Source of the DNA: Spirochaetaceae bacterium
GTDB taxonomy: Bacteria > Spirochaetota > Spirochaetia > Treponematales > Treponemataceae
Length of the DNA stretch: 64,000 bases
Assembly (NCBI GenBank): GCA_017618015.1
Contig: JAFZVC010000058.1
Location: forward strand, 1 to 64,000
Direction: 5' to 3'
Shown: piece after piece, positions 18,601 through 27,037 of the stretch
Layout of the letters: every line of letters starts with the position of its first letter
Position numbering within the stretch: position 1 is the first letter of the stretch
Program-made: the position numbers and the translations under genes
The notes under the pieces: model-generated
What the model was told of the DNA's origin: nothing
The model's input: only the letters and a program-made list of their open reading frames with translations
Database searches by the model: none

Positions 18601-20107
18601 TTTCACGCAGAAGGCTTCCGTCAGCAAAGATTGTTCCGGGCTGCTCCCCGCCGGCATAGTCGCTCGCGCTGAACGTAAAGTCAGTGGAAACAGACCCGAG
18701 TTCGCAGGAAATGCTTACAGCTGTAAGTCCCGCTTTACCAAGGTATACTTGCGGAGCAAACAGCGAAAAACCGTTTCCGCTCGGCGAAACAAAGAACTCA
18801 CCTTGTGCCGTCTTACCCGAAGGAAGCACGAACTTTCCAACGGACAGCTCTCCGTCAGGCTGAAGTTTTTTTATATCAAGCTTGCCGACGTAAGACACGT
18901 CGAACATATCATTAACAAAGCTGAGCTTGTTTATGTTCACTGTTTCTAGGTTTCCTTCAAGGTCGGCAGTAACTTCAGCACCTTGAGGGAACATAGATTC
19001 GGGGAGCAGCCCGACCGGTATTGAAACACCGCCGGACATGTTATAGATAAGGGAATCCCCACTTCCGGAAAGCTCTACGCCGTAAATACCGGAAAGCCTT
19101 ATATCGTCGAGTTTTTTAAGAAAATCGTTGCTGTTTTTTATCGTTATAAAAGAGAATGGCGAAAACTTTTCAGCATTGAAATACAGTGAAGTTTTCTTTG
19201 ACGAAAAATTGTGTGTCAGCGTTACACCGAAAGGATTGCCGGAGCTGAAAAGCGTACAAGAAAGACGGTCGCCATTCATATTGGCGGAAAAATCGCATCC
19301 GTTCACAGAAAAACTGTTTCCGTTCGAGTTGGAAAGTTTCAGCTTGGCGAACGTTCCTTCAAGCTCCGGGGTTACAACAAGCTGCGCGCTGAAAGACGTC
19401 GTCAGCGTCATAATATCCGGGAAAACCCCATCAAGGAATTCGACGGAAATCTCCGGAATTGGTGCAGAAACAGCGAACAGACCGCTCAAATCGAGCGAGA
19501 ACGAAGTTTTTTTGCCATCGCCTTCAGTAGCTTTTATTCCGTCAAGCTGAACATCCAGCGCAATTTTACCCGCTGAATAATGAAGCTTCGTCTGGCGGAA
19601 AATTATTGGGAACGGAAGGTTGAATTTTGATATGCCTTCAAGTATGGCGGAAACATCATCATTTTGGGCTTCTTCGCTTTCAACAGGCTCCGGCTCTTTT
19701 ACGGACGCCACAATGCCCATTACAGTTTTTGTAAGGTTGTCGTTCCAAGTAAGCTCAAATCCGTTTATCGAAACGGAACGGATAGCACCAAGGAAGTCTT
19801 GTTTTATAAGATTGACAAGCCGGTAATTGATAACAACCGAATCGATTTTTCCGACGGTGAAATCACTGTCAAGTTGTTTTACCTCTATACCAGAGATACG
19901 GATTCCTGATAAAATAGACGGGGAAAGCGTTTCATATCCGATGGTAAAACCTGTTTTATCTTCCAGATATGAAAACGCATATGTCTTAAGATCCTGAAGC
20001 TTTTCGTTTATCTCCATATATACCGGACGGATAAGCATAAAAGCCGCGAATATCATGAGGAGAAATATAATACTGCCTATTCCATACTTAAGGTAATGGT
20101 ATTTCAT
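15614..20107 (-). CDS. tamB: TamB-family translocation and assembly protein
   Basis: A very long protein (1497 residues) with a single N-terminal membrane helix (about 10-30) and a long periplasmic body of repeated beta strands, which in TamB/AsmA-like proteins forms a groove carrying phospholipids or outer-membrane proteins across the periplasm. The conserved C-terminal DUF490/TamB domain is visible from about residue 1130, with LSLDENESDFNPEISLRAEL, LTSEPNRSEDELRNLLG and a barrel-like end. It ends in WKFSF, an outer-membrane-type terminal Phe. bamA follows 49 bases later, and TamB functions with BamA-family partners. The ribosome site (GGAATCC) is weak. Confidence 0.9.
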   Translation of the reverse strand: MKYHYLKYGIGSIIFLLMIFAAFMLIRPVYMEINEKLQDLKTYAFSYLEDKTGFTIGYETLSPSILSGIRISGIEVKQLDSDFTVGKIDSVVINYRLVNLIKQDFLGAIRSVSINGFELTWNDNLTKTVMGIVASVKEPEPVESEEAQNDDVSAILEGISKFNLPFPIIFRQTKLHYSAGKIALDVQLDGIKATEGDGKKTSFSLDLSGLFAVSAPIPEISVEFLDGVFPDIMTLTTSFSAQLVVTPELEGTFAKLKLSNSNGNSFSVNGCDFSANMNGDRLSCTLFSSGNPFGVTLTHNFSSKKTSLYFNAEKFSPFSFITIKNSNDFLKKLDDIRLSGIYGVELSGSGDSLIYNMSGGVSIPVGLLPESMFPQGAEVTADLEGNLETVNINKLSFVNDMFDVSYVGKLDIKKLQPDGELSVGKFVLPSGKTAQGEFFVSPSGNGFSLFAPQVYLGKAGLTAVSISCELGSVSTDFTFSASDYAGGEQPGTIFADGSLLRENDESYLQAGVNVDNLHFSSVFDIINNVLPAESALPSSLSDFAAPYTISFSLYGNSDLKSFTYNLSDAVILNSEKDDERLSLSLDGNETTVQITNLELFAAGQEFTASLSADANDDYTEVFFSSDFRLNTLPYSISGVFQKGNHLSVSGDYGFDLFMEFGRDGMFSGSLSTLSLPLMFKDYIASFDLESDFVFFSKDDWHINVSHFDAVENTGKFKLEPGIEFQCYADMYGVLLDNVAYGDNVSALTGTGSILWNLDGGKISNASFLLNMANAETGESLVVDLSGSNPLALDFGDESFMKNFMVSGTVDVLSFPSAKLLESQDADNTISASVSVMGSVDNPLVSVDVPQASFKIGGSPLVVSAGFAMEDKIVRCNSLEGEWNIFKLEETSGSFSIDDLTGTIYSNLSAEAGTSLSAKSPIELGVKLGKKETDKQLEASLVFKNLETNLIDPLEDYKFSMSLSDGNIEFSAGQKGLINGSFSKDGNIYAKIDGDFPITFTVGGQIKEKEMDILITSIKGDILTFKRFIPEDKVTVNSGLLSGRIHIGGPFVDPEFSGYLKLDNIYVALDDYLKNPVIIDSLTINADQNMFVLKDGRINFGSAEASIDLSVEMEKWGLAVINANFKTLNGKTIESDIKLPFASITAGISGDLSLEMTPEDINISGSVATENAVFSLTDVTAIGSGSDEEQGDPGKKMNIIVDVDLLLGPKTEIYYPDKSSPIIRGLVSAQTPIHLGLDTFSEAFALKGDLALKGGEISFLGRSFYLREGKLSLDENESDFNPEISLRAELRERDADGTPIKIILSADKQKLTDLNPRLTSEPNRSEDELRNLLGAALFSLNDLEATSTASEFFGQVAASGIDFLIQNSLFRQIESRLREFFHFDIFSFRTPFFQQALLQVFTNNAGKTDPSNFLDNTTVYIGKYIGTDLYLDAMFRLVYTNGSGLDGSSGRLILQPEIGIELPSPFATIRWSIAPDITSAQNLWVPYTSISLSWKFSF

Positions 20108-20193
20108 CAGGATTCCGGATATTATTATTTACTAGTGAAACAACGACACTACTTAAATATAACAAGTTTACAGGAAAAAAACAGGAAAAAACT

Positions 20194-20811
20194 ATGATAT
20201 TGCACAATTTTATCGTTTTTGAAGGCATAGACGGAGCAGGAACATCAACGCAGCTTTCAATACTGCAGAAGAAGCTTCCGCCCACCCGCGCATTTTTTTC
20301 AGCGGAACCGACAACCCTTGAGACAGGAAAATTCCTGCGTAGGATTTTATCCGGCGAAGTGCCCGTTAACCCACAGACAGCCGCATATCTTTTTGCAGCC
20401 GACAGGTGCGAGCATATCTACGGAAAAGACGGCATCCTGAAAAAAGCCACAGACGGCATACTCTGCTTTTCTGACCGATACCTTTTTTCTAGTCTTGCAT
20501 ACCAAAGCCAGGAATGTGGAAAAGAACTTCCGGAGCTTTTGAATTCCAGTTTTCCGCTGCCCGAAATTCTGTTCTACTTTTCGATAGATCCTGCTGTTTC
20601 CCTAAAGAGAATTATCGGCAGAAATGTCACTGAAATTTATGAGAAAGAAGATTTCCTGCGCAAGACAGAAAGCGCCTACAAAGCTGTTGTTGAAGCGTAT
20701 AAAGTTAAAGTTCCAGAAATGAAAATTGTCGAAATTGACGCTACTCTTCCAGTTGACGAAGTGAGCAAAATAATCGCATCGGAATTAAAGAAATACGAAA
20801 TCAATCTGTAA
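20194..20811 (+). CDS. tmk: Thymidylate kinase with atypical P-loop
   Basis: Phosphorylates dTMP to dTDP. The 205-residue chain matches the family: FEGIDGAGTSTQ at residues 9-20, a DR(Y/H) motif in CFSDRYLFSSLAYQ near residue 95, and a helical lid near residue 150. The P-loop is unusual: GIDGAGTST has Thr17 (codon ACA) where the phosphate-binding Lys is expected (GKT/GKS). All other landmarks and the length are normal, so the gene does not look broken. It may be a lineage variant or have altered kinetics. CAGGA lies seven bases before the ATG. Divergent from tamB across 86 bases. Confidence 0.85.
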   Translation: MILHNFIVFEGIDGAGTSTQLSILQKKLPPTRAFFSAEPTTLETGKFLRRILSGEVPVNPQTAAYLFAADRCEHIYGKDGILKKATDGILCFSDRYLFSSLAYQSQECGKELPELLNSSFPLPEILFYFSIDPAVSLKRIIGRNVTEIYEKEDFLRKTESAYKAVVEAYKVKVPEMKIVEIDATLPVDEVSKIIASELKKYEINL

Positions 20812-20841
20812 AGACGTTCATTTTTTTCCGATAATGTCTAC

Positions 20842-21453
20842 GTGAAGAGCAATAAGTTTTTTTTAGCAGCTATGTTGCTGCTTTTTACAGGCATTACGGC
20901 AATTTTCCCGTACGCAATTACGTACAAAGAACAGTACTATAATCTTTTTCATACCCACTATCAGCAATATCCTGAAGATGTGATAGAAAACATATACTGG
21001 CTGGAACGCGCCGTTGCGGCCGATTTTTGCCACCCACAGAATGCACTTGCAAAAATCACGGATGAAACGACTTGGGAAAAGTACCGTTATCTTTTTATGA
21101 TGCACGTAAATATAAAACTTGCTGACCAGCACCTCCGGTTAGGTAGGACTTGGGATAAATACAAAGCCTATTTTTACGATGAACCGTGGAAAGAAGAATA
21201 CCTAAGGAACCTTGATACAGCAGAGACATGCTATTCGATGGGGCTTTACTACTGGAACGAAGCAAAAGCGTGGGCAGAAAAAGCTAACGCAAAGAAATTC
21301 ATGTTTTTATATATTACAGACCAGCAATTCTGGGAAGATGAAAGAGAACGAATCTATACGGGTGATCTTGATTACGAAAGGACAATTAACAGAGAACTCG
21401 CAAGAATTCAGTCTGTAAAAGATACTCTCAACTCTATGAACGGCAGTTACTGA
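20842..21453 (+). CDS. Hypothetical protein with N-terminal membrane anchor
   Basis: Not recognised. The 203-residue chain starts with GTG, has a hydrophobic segment at about residues 5-26 (signal anchor or uncleaved signal), and then a soluble helical part rich in Tyr, Trp and acidic residues (WLERAV, YYWNEAKAWAEKA) that could be TPR-like. It lies 30 bases after tmk, so it is probably cotranscribed. There is no ribosome site; GATAAT ends six bases before the GTG, but the -35 is poor. Its stop overlaps the stop of the next, convergent gene by 7 bases. The surrounding context suggests an envelope protein, but no function can be given. Confidence 0.7.
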   Translation: MKSNKFFLAAMLLLFTGITAIFPYAITYKEQYYNLFHTHYQQYPEDVIENIYWLERAVAADFCHPQNALAKITDETTWEKYRYLFMMHVNIKLADQHLRLGRTWDKYKAYFYDEPWKEEYLRNLDTAETCYSMGLYYWNEAKAWAEKANAKKFMFLYITDQQFWEDERERIYTGDLDYERTINRELARIQSVKDTLNSMNGSY

Positions 21454-22589
21454 GCTGTTGGTTTGTACTCGCCGTACTCACAGCCGCAGTTATAAATCTT
21501 CGCATCTTCAACAAGCTCAAGAGCCTTGCGTTTTTTTCTGAAGAACTTAAGTTCCCCATAGCCATTTCCGCAGTTCCAAAGCTTATCAAAGTTTTTCGCG
21601 CCGGCGGGAGATTCGTAGTTGATGAAAAGCGAGTCTTCCATACGGCAATATACATCTACATCAAGCAAATAATGGCGGTTTTCCGCCGATACAAACCAAT
21701 GGAGCAGCTCCCCTTCTTCGCTGAAAGAAAACTCTACTTTGCTCTTCCGCCAGAAATGAGAAAAGTTGAATTGGTAGTTTTTATCCTCGAAATGGAAAAA
21801 CGCAAGAAGTTTTCTGTTGAGCGGAATGCCGCATACTTTTGGGCAACCACCGCCAATGTCAAAGCAGGCGTTTTCAAGCTTGTTACCGGAAATTTGGCTC
21901 ACAAGATTGCAGCTGGAAAGCCAAACCCAAGGGCTTGTAAAATCTGTTCCCCAGTTTTTGTCAGCGTATCCGTATGACTTTTCTGGCGGAACTATATACT
22001 CCTGTCCGTTATAGACAACAGAGCCTGTATATTCGGTTTTTACACCTTGGGCATGCCAGTACATCTGGAATATATTGAGTTTTCTGAAAAGCCACGATGT
22101 TCCGTAGCCTACGTCAAACGCTATTTTCTTGTTTACTTTGAGCTTCCATGCCATCGAACCGGCATCGCTCATATATTCAGGATGGATTTTTGCTTCACGT
22201 TCCGGCATTGCGACCGCACCGGATATATATGTTTCTGAAAGACTGCAGCAACCTGATGTAAGAGTAAAATCGTGCTTTTTTATTACGAGTTTTTCTGTGG
22301 GATAAAACGCATGAATCTGTTTGGCATCTTTGCCCCACACACCAGCCTTAATCATTACATAGCAAGGTTTTATAGGAACAGGGTCTTCAGTAAGGGAAGG
22401 CGTACCTTTCTTTTGTCCAAATACAATCTGTTGAGGAGAAATTGCAGGATTAACGATAAAATACTCTATGAAAAATGATTTCGGCTCACCGTTGTTTTTA
22501 TTATAGCCGGTAAATGAATGCCACCACCAATCGTATCCATTCTTTTTAAGGACACCACGCAGCATATATTTATCTTTTTTGGCATTCAT
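21447..22589 (-). CDS. Tocopherol cyclase-like protein
   Basis: A 380-residue protein with the lipocalin-like pattern of the tocopherol_cycl family: DWWWHSFTGYN near residue 20, FFIEYFIVNPA near 40, then YGYADKNWGTDFTSPWVWL near 210. In plants and cyanobacteria the family closes the chromanol ring of vitamin E, but many bacterial members occur in species with no tocopherol pathway and their substrate is unknown. No signal peptide is apparent. AGGTGG lies 10 bases before the ATG at 22589. No neighbour suggests a prenylquinol pathway, so the reaction should not be assumed from the name. Confidence 0.65.
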   Translation of the reverse strand: MNAKKDKYMLRGVLKKNGYDWWWHSFTGYNKNNGEPKSFFIEYFIVNPAISPQQIVFGQKKGTPSLTEDPVPIKPCYVMIKAGVWGKDAKQIHAFYPTEKLVIKKHDFTLTSGCCSLSETYISGAVAMPEREAKIHPEYMSDAGSMAWKLKVNKKIAFDVGYGTSWLFRKLNIFQMYWHAQGVKTEYTGSVVYNGQEYIVPPEKSYGYADKNWGTDFTSPWVWLSSCNLVSQISGNKLENACFDIGGGCPKVCGIPLNRKLLAFFHFEDKNYQFNFSHFWRKSKVEFSFSEEGELLHWFVSAENRHYLLDVDVYCRMEDSLFINYESPAGAKNFDKLWNCGNGYGELKFFRKKRKALELVEDAKIYNCGCEYGEYKPTAQ

Positions 22590-22641
22590 AACATCAATTC
22601 CACCTGAAAAAGAAATTAAACATCACTACGCCGCAAAAACA

Positions 22642-22854
22642 CTAAAGAGATTCAAGAGTATTGTTTATATCGGTTTCCGGATCCTTCGGAATATTTTCAT
22701 CAAGGAATTCAAAACACTCTATGGCATTCTTCTGAATGTGCTCATACCATATCATGTACAGTTCGTTCTCCAGAGAGCCGGGATACGGCGCGCCCTGAAC
22801 ATCCGAAACCAGTCTTCTAAGCTTTTCACTGCATTCTTTTAAAACTTTGTCCAT
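22642..22854 (-). CDS. Small hypothetical protein
   Basis: A 70-residue acidic protein (MDKVLKECSEKL start, end DINNTLESL), predicted helical, with no membrane segment and no known motif. It has a good ribosome site (AGGTGG, six bases before ATG) and begins 18 bases after the M16C peptidase stop on the same strand, so it is probably the last gene of the fliG-peptidase unit. The spacing and ribosome site support translation. Function unknown. Confidence 0.65.
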   Translation of the reverse strand: MDKVLKECSEKLRRLVSDVQGAPYPGSLENELYMIWYEHIQKNAIECFEFLDENIPKDPETDINNTLESL

Positions 22855-22872
22855 AAAAGTCCACCTGCAACT

Positions 22873-25863
22873 TTAGTATAATGGTAAATCAATGATTTTT
22901 CCAGTAGATTTTGATTTTTTTGATTTTTTCCCTAAAATAGCGGATTTTTTCGACTTTTCATACATTTTGACAAGTCTTGCTGCCGTATTTCGCACATCTT
23001 CCGGAGTTACGCACTGAACGAGTTTTATGCGCCTTTCCCTTTTTTCATCTGTAATGCCATATAAACTGCGTACAAATCCCTTAAAGCCGTTTCCAGCGGG
23101 TGAACTCGGCTGAATGATTCGGCTGTACAGGCCTGTAATCGCTTTTTCGACAGTTTCTTCGTCAAGAAGCGTTTCTGAAGCATATTTCAGGCAGTCATAA
23201 AAAACTTCCAGCGATTTTTCCGGGTCAGGATCGCGGTATGTAGCCATAACAAAACTGTGTTCCGTTCCATCTACAAAAGCGAACGCACCGTATGCCCCGC
23301 CTATTGTCCTAAGCTTTTCCCACATTATCGTATTTGAAAGCCAATGAGAAAGCACAAGCTCGCATGCCGATTCTCTTTCATCAGTATCTGATGCATCAAG
23401 GACACACGCGGCAAAACCGACTTCCGAACCTGCGTTGTAAAACTCGTCTTCAATGCAACGCTCATCAAGTCCTGGAACGGCAGCATACTTCAACAATGCT
23501 TCGTCAGGGAAATATGATGGCCGTACAGGACCGCTGAAAGAAGAAAGATGCTTTCTTAAAAGCGGAATCGTTTTTTCAACACCCTCTTCTGTTGAAGTTA
23601 TGTCCACAACGACACCAGATTTAAGCAGAATAGCTTTTATTGAATTCAGTATTTCCGAAAGCTTGCCCAAGTCCATGGAGAACAATTCCTGCGCCGTGTA
23701 AAGCTGGCTTATGCCGTTCCAGATTTCGTCACAAAGCTTAGCGCGTGTCTTCGTACATGCCGCTCTTGATGCGACGTAATCGTTGCCGCCCGGCACGATA
23801 GAAGATGAAATATCGTTTTTATATTCTATGGCGAGACTTTCAAGACGCTTAAGGTCATCGAACGAGACATGCTCAATACAGTCAAAGAACACATCAAGAG
23901 CCTCGTCAGTCTTTTCGTCAAGCATCTTAATGCGGAAAAACATCCAGTGCCGGGCGAGACACGGGTCTTTCTCGTAAAAGCGATTTTGCACCTGGTCAGG
24001 CGGGCAGTCTGCGCCAGCGTTTTCTTTTATGACGCTTTCCGCTACCGATGACGAGAACAAGCTCGCGCCAAATCCGCCCGAAACGCGTGCAAATGCAGAG
24101 GCGGCTTCTGCCCAATTGCAGCCACTGAACCCCATGTTCGTGGCTGCAATTGTGTAAAACGGCAGATACTTGTAATACTCTGGCGGAATTGTGTCTATCG
24201 GAAAACCGACAGTAACGTATTTTATGCCGTTTACAGCTTCTGCGTGTGAATAATACGGTATGCCGTCAAGCACAACTTTGTTCATCGCAATGCGGTCGTT
24301 TTTTGAAGGAAGCTCTGACACACGCAGATGCGGCAGAAGCCGCAGCTTTTCTGGCGTATCTTTTTCCGTCTGGAAAGCCCGCAGCGCATCAAGTTCTTTA
24401 GAAACAGCATCCTCCGTTATTTCGGAAGCTTTTGACTTGCAGAACTCTTTGTGGTAATGGCTGTCAGGTTTAACTGTAAGCGTCACACGATGCGTGTTGT
24501 CCAAAAAGAACTTCCGCACAAGGTTTTGTATATAAGAGCTGTCTGTTTCTATATTTTTTTTGATTTTCTCAAAAGCTTCCGTATTACGGAGCGTAACGTC
24601 GGGCGCGACACCGTTCATCCAGCCGCGCATACAGGAGCGCATAAGCCTAAGAGAATACGGTCCGTTATGACGCTTTATCTCGCGGCTGGAAAAGTCCACG
24701 GACATAACGGCAGCTTCTATATCATCTTTTGAAAAGCCGTTCTGCGCAACGTCATTAAGGACCGAAAAGATAAGGTCTTCAAGAGCCTTCGCATTCTTAG
24801 CCTTTACGTTCCGCATTCCAAGAGTGTACACAAGATATTTCATCTCGCTTGTAAGACCGGAAACAGGCGAGATATCGTCACCAAGAGTCGATTCCCACAA
24901 AGCTTTTGAAAGCGGGGAACCGTCATGCCCCATAAGAAGCTCGTCGAGCAGAACCATCTGCATAAAATTTTCTGTACTTGAAGTTTCACCCGCGAGCCAA
25001 CTCAGCGCGACTGTAGGCCCCATATCGCCGCTGCCTTTTTCCTGTGCAGGAGCATAAGCCTCAACTGTGCGGGGAGCGTCAAAACGCACGACAGGAGAAG
25101 CCTGCTCGTCTTTGAAAGCAGGGAAATCATGCCCGTCAAGGAAACGGCTGCTCACAAAATCAAGCTGTTTTTCGGTCGGTATGTTTCCGTACAAGAACAG
25201 CCGGCAATTCGATGGCGAGTAATACTTTTTGTGGAAGTTCAGGAAATCTTCATACGAAAGTTCTGGAATACATTCAGGGTCACCGCCAGAATCAAACGCG
25301 TATGGTGTACCCGGCAACAACGTCGTAAGGGTAAGGTCGCCGGCGACATTCTCAAAACTGGAATAATTTCCTTTCATTTCGTTGTAGACTACACCCTGGA
25401 CACAAAGCTTGCCATGCTCGTCATACTCGTAGTGGTGTCCTTCCTGCAAAAAAACTTCTTTACGGAGCTGCGGGAAAAAAACAGCATCACCATACACTGA
25501 CATAACGTTAAAATAGTCTTTTTCTACGGTGGAGCTCGCCGGATACACAGTCTTGTCAGAGAACGTAAGCGCGTTCATAAACGTTTTGACGCTCTGGTTT
25601 ACAAGCACAATAAAAGGGTCTTTCAGCGGATAATGCTCAGAGCCGCAAAGAACGGAATGTTCCAGTATATGCGCAGTTCCGCGGGAATTGGCAGGAAGTG
25701 TTTTGAACCCAAACGCAAAAAGGTTTTCCTCATCCTCATTTTTCATGTGGAAAACTTCCATGCCTGTCTTTTCATGACGGAGCCAAACACACTCCGATTT
25801 GTATTCGGAAATTTCAGTCACATCAAGGACTTTCCAACCGTTATATAAATCATTTTTTTTCAT
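22873..25863 (-). CDS. M16C family zinc metallopeptidase (presequence protease-like)
   Basis: A 996-residue clan ME peptidase of the PreP/Cym1 group. The inverted zinc motif HILEH (HxxEH) is at about residues 64-68, followed by SVLCGSEHYPLKDPF, typical of M16C; the downstream zinc Glu lies in ENVAGD further on. Four homologous domains form a closed chamber that degrades unstructured peptides up to about 65 residues. Bacterial members are cytoplasmic or periplasmic; no signal peptide is visible here, so cytoplasmic peptide turnover is likely. The gene starts 21 bases after fliG with a weak GGTGAAG site. A Lys/Ser-rich tail precedes the end. Confidence 0.9.
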   Translation of the reverse strand: MKKNDLYNGWKVLDVTEISEYKSECVWLRHEKTGMEVFHMKNEDEENLFAFGFKTLPANSRGTAHILEHSVLCGSEHYPLKDPFIVLVNQSVKTFMNALTFSDKTVYPASSTVEKDYFNVMSVYGDAVFFPQLRKEVFLQEGHHYEYDEHGKLCVQGVVYNEMKGNYSSFENVAGDLTLTTLLPGTPYAFDSGGDPECIPELSYEDFLNFHKKYYSPSNCRLFLYGNIPTEKQLDFVSSRFLDGHDFPAFKDEQASPVVRFDAPRTVEAYAPAQEKGSGDMGPTVALSWLAGETSSTENFMQMVLLDELLMGHDGSPLSKALWESTLGDDISPVSGLTSEMKYLVYTLGMRNVKAKNAKALEDLIFSVLNDVAQNGFSKDDIEAAVMSVDFSSREIKRHNGPYSLRLMRSCMRGWMNGVAPDVTLRNTEAFEKIKKNIETDSSYIQNLVRKFFLDNTHRVTLTVKPDSHYHKEFCKSKASEITEDAVSKELDALRAFQTEKDTPEKLRLLPHLRVSELPSKNDRIAMNKVVLDGIPYYSHAEAVNGIKYVTVGFPIDTIPPEYYKYLPFYTIAATNMGFSGCNWAEAASAFARVSGGFGASLFSSSVAESVIKENAGADCPPDQVQNRFYEKDPCLARHWMFFRIKMLDEKTDEALDVFFDCIEHVSFDDLKRLESLAIEYKNDISSSIVPGGNDYVASRAACTKTRAKLCDEIWNGISQLYTAQELFSMDLGKLSEILNSIKAILLKSGVVVDITSTEEGVEKTIPLLRKHLSSFSGPVRPSYFPDEALLKYAAVPGLDERCIEDEFYNAGSEVGFAACVLDASDTDERESACELVLSHWLSNTIMWEKLRTIGGAYGAFAFVDGTEHSFVMATYRDPDPEKSLEVFYDCLKYASETLLDEETVEKAITGLYSRIIQPSSPAGNGFKGFVRSLYGITDEKRERRIKLVQCVTPEDVRNTAARLVKMYEKSKKSAILGKKSKKSKSTGKIIDLPLY

Positions 25864-25884
25864 ATCGTCTTCACCATGCAGTTT

Positions 25885-26949
25885 TTACATAACGTACTCG
25901 TCGTCACGTCCGACCACGATAAGATCTCCGCGTTCCCAAGCCGTTCGCATCGCACTCATGAACTTATCTGTAGCGGCGACGCTTTCTGTTTTCTTTACAG
26001 GAAGTTTAAGCTGCTCTTCCTCAAGAATTTCCGCGCCACGGATTTTGGAAACATTTTTGAATATCTTATCTCTGAATTTTTCGTCTTTTCCGGCAATAAG
26101 AACGGCAATATCTCCGTCCTCCATGTTGCGTAAGTATTCCTGAATATACCTGTCGTCAGCGTTCACAAAATCTTCCTGTGAAAACAGCCGTCTGCGCAAA
26201 TCGTCCGTAAGGTCGGAATCGGACTGCGAGAGCGAAGAAAGAATTTCGTTTTCGGCGGAGGATGACATTCTTTTAAGGATTTCCGCAAGCGCACCCCTTC
26301 CGTCCATCGACTCTGAACGGTTGGTGTCTATCGCCTTCATTTTTTCATGCATTGCTTTGTCAACACGGCGCACAGCTTCCGGATCCATCGTTTTCATCCT
26401 TGCGATGCGCTTAATCAGCTCTGTTTTGTCATCGCCGTGCATCTGGTTGATTACGTCTGCGGCTAGTTTTGGAGTAAGGTGGGCTATGACAAGTGCCCTT
26501 ACGGGAATGCTTTCGTCTTTTAGAAGAACCCAAACCTTGTCGCTTTCAAGCTCGTTAAGGTACTCGAACGGTGCTTTTTCAGGCTCCGGCACATATTTTT
26601 TCAGAAGAACGTCGGCGCGTTCTTTTCCATACGCTTTTTCAAGGATTGTACGGGCAGTTTCCACCCCGCCCTGCTCCCGGTTTCTTGCGGCGATTGCCTG
26701 AAACTCTGCAAGGATAACTTCCGCCTCGTCTTTTTCAACGCTTCGGATTGAAGCAATTTCCGGGATGATTTTTTCTATTTGGTCTTGTGGCAGCTTGGCA
26801 AGGACTTTAGCAGCCTCGTCAATTCCTATGAGAAGCAGGAATTTTGCTACACGCCTGTATTTGTTGTCATCAATTTTTTTATCTGATGATGTTTTTATAA
26901 GTCCGTCTTTTATAGGAGACTTTTCATTATAATCTTCATGTGCCTGCAT
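25885..26949 (-). CDS. fliG: FliG-family flagellar motor switch protein (isolated paralogue, FliG1-like)
   Basis: A 354-residue FliG homologue with the N domain (AKFLLLIGIDEAAKVLAKLPQ, residues 35-56), a middle armadillo domain (LLKDESIPVRALVIAHLTPKLAADVINQM) and a C domain (DDRYIQEYLRNMEDGDIAVLIAGKD, then FRDKIFKNVSKIRG). The EHPQ-type middle motif is lost (KDESIP). Spirochaetes carry two FliG proteins: FliG2 is the main rotor protein within a flagellar operon, and FliG1 stands apart. This gene has no flagellar neighbours, so I read it as FliG1, but that needs comparison with the other copy. It has its own promoter, with the -10 eight bases before the ATG and no ribosome site. Confidence 0.85.
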   Translation of the reverse strand: MQAHEDYNEKSPIKDGLIKTSSDKKIDDNKYRRVAKFLLLIGIDEAAKVLAKLPQDQIEKIIPEIASIRSVEKDEAEVILAEFQAIAARNREQGGVETARTILEKAYGKERADVLLKKYVPEPEKAPFEYLNELESDKVWVLLKDESIPVRALVIAHLTPKLAADVINQMHGDDKTELIKRIARMKTMDPEAVRRVDKAMHEKMKAIDTNRSESMDGRGALAEILKRMSSSAENEILSSLSQSDSDLTDDLRRRLFSQEDFVNADDRYIQEYLRNMEDGDIAVLIAGKDEKFRDKIFKNVSKIRGAEILEEEQLKLPVKKTESVAATDKFMSAMRTAWERGDLIVVGRDDEYVM

Positions 26950-26957
26950 TTTATATC

Positions 26958-26986
26958 ATAATATCAGCTAATATAGGCAGATGCAA
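26958..26986 (-). promoter_or_regulatory. fliG: fliG promoter, near-leaderless
   Basis: On the minus strand TTGCAT (26981-26986), 17 bases and TATTAT (26958-26963). The -10 ends eight bases before the ATG at 26949, so the predicted mRNA leader is zero to three bases. No Shine-Dalgarno is present. Confidence 0.55.
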
Positions 26987-26990
26987 GTAC

Positions 26991-27019
26991 AAAAAAAGCC
27001 CTTCGTTTCCGAAGGGCTT
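26991..27019 (-). terminator. Rho-independent terminator after secF
   Basis: Minus strand: AAGCCCTTCG, loop GAAA, CGAAGGGCTT, then T-run. The 10-bp perfect stem with a GNRA-type tetraloop closes the yajC-secD-secF operon and insulates the fliG promoter that starts a few bases further on. Confidence 0.95.
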
Positions 27020-27037
27020 CGTCATCACTTATGATGC

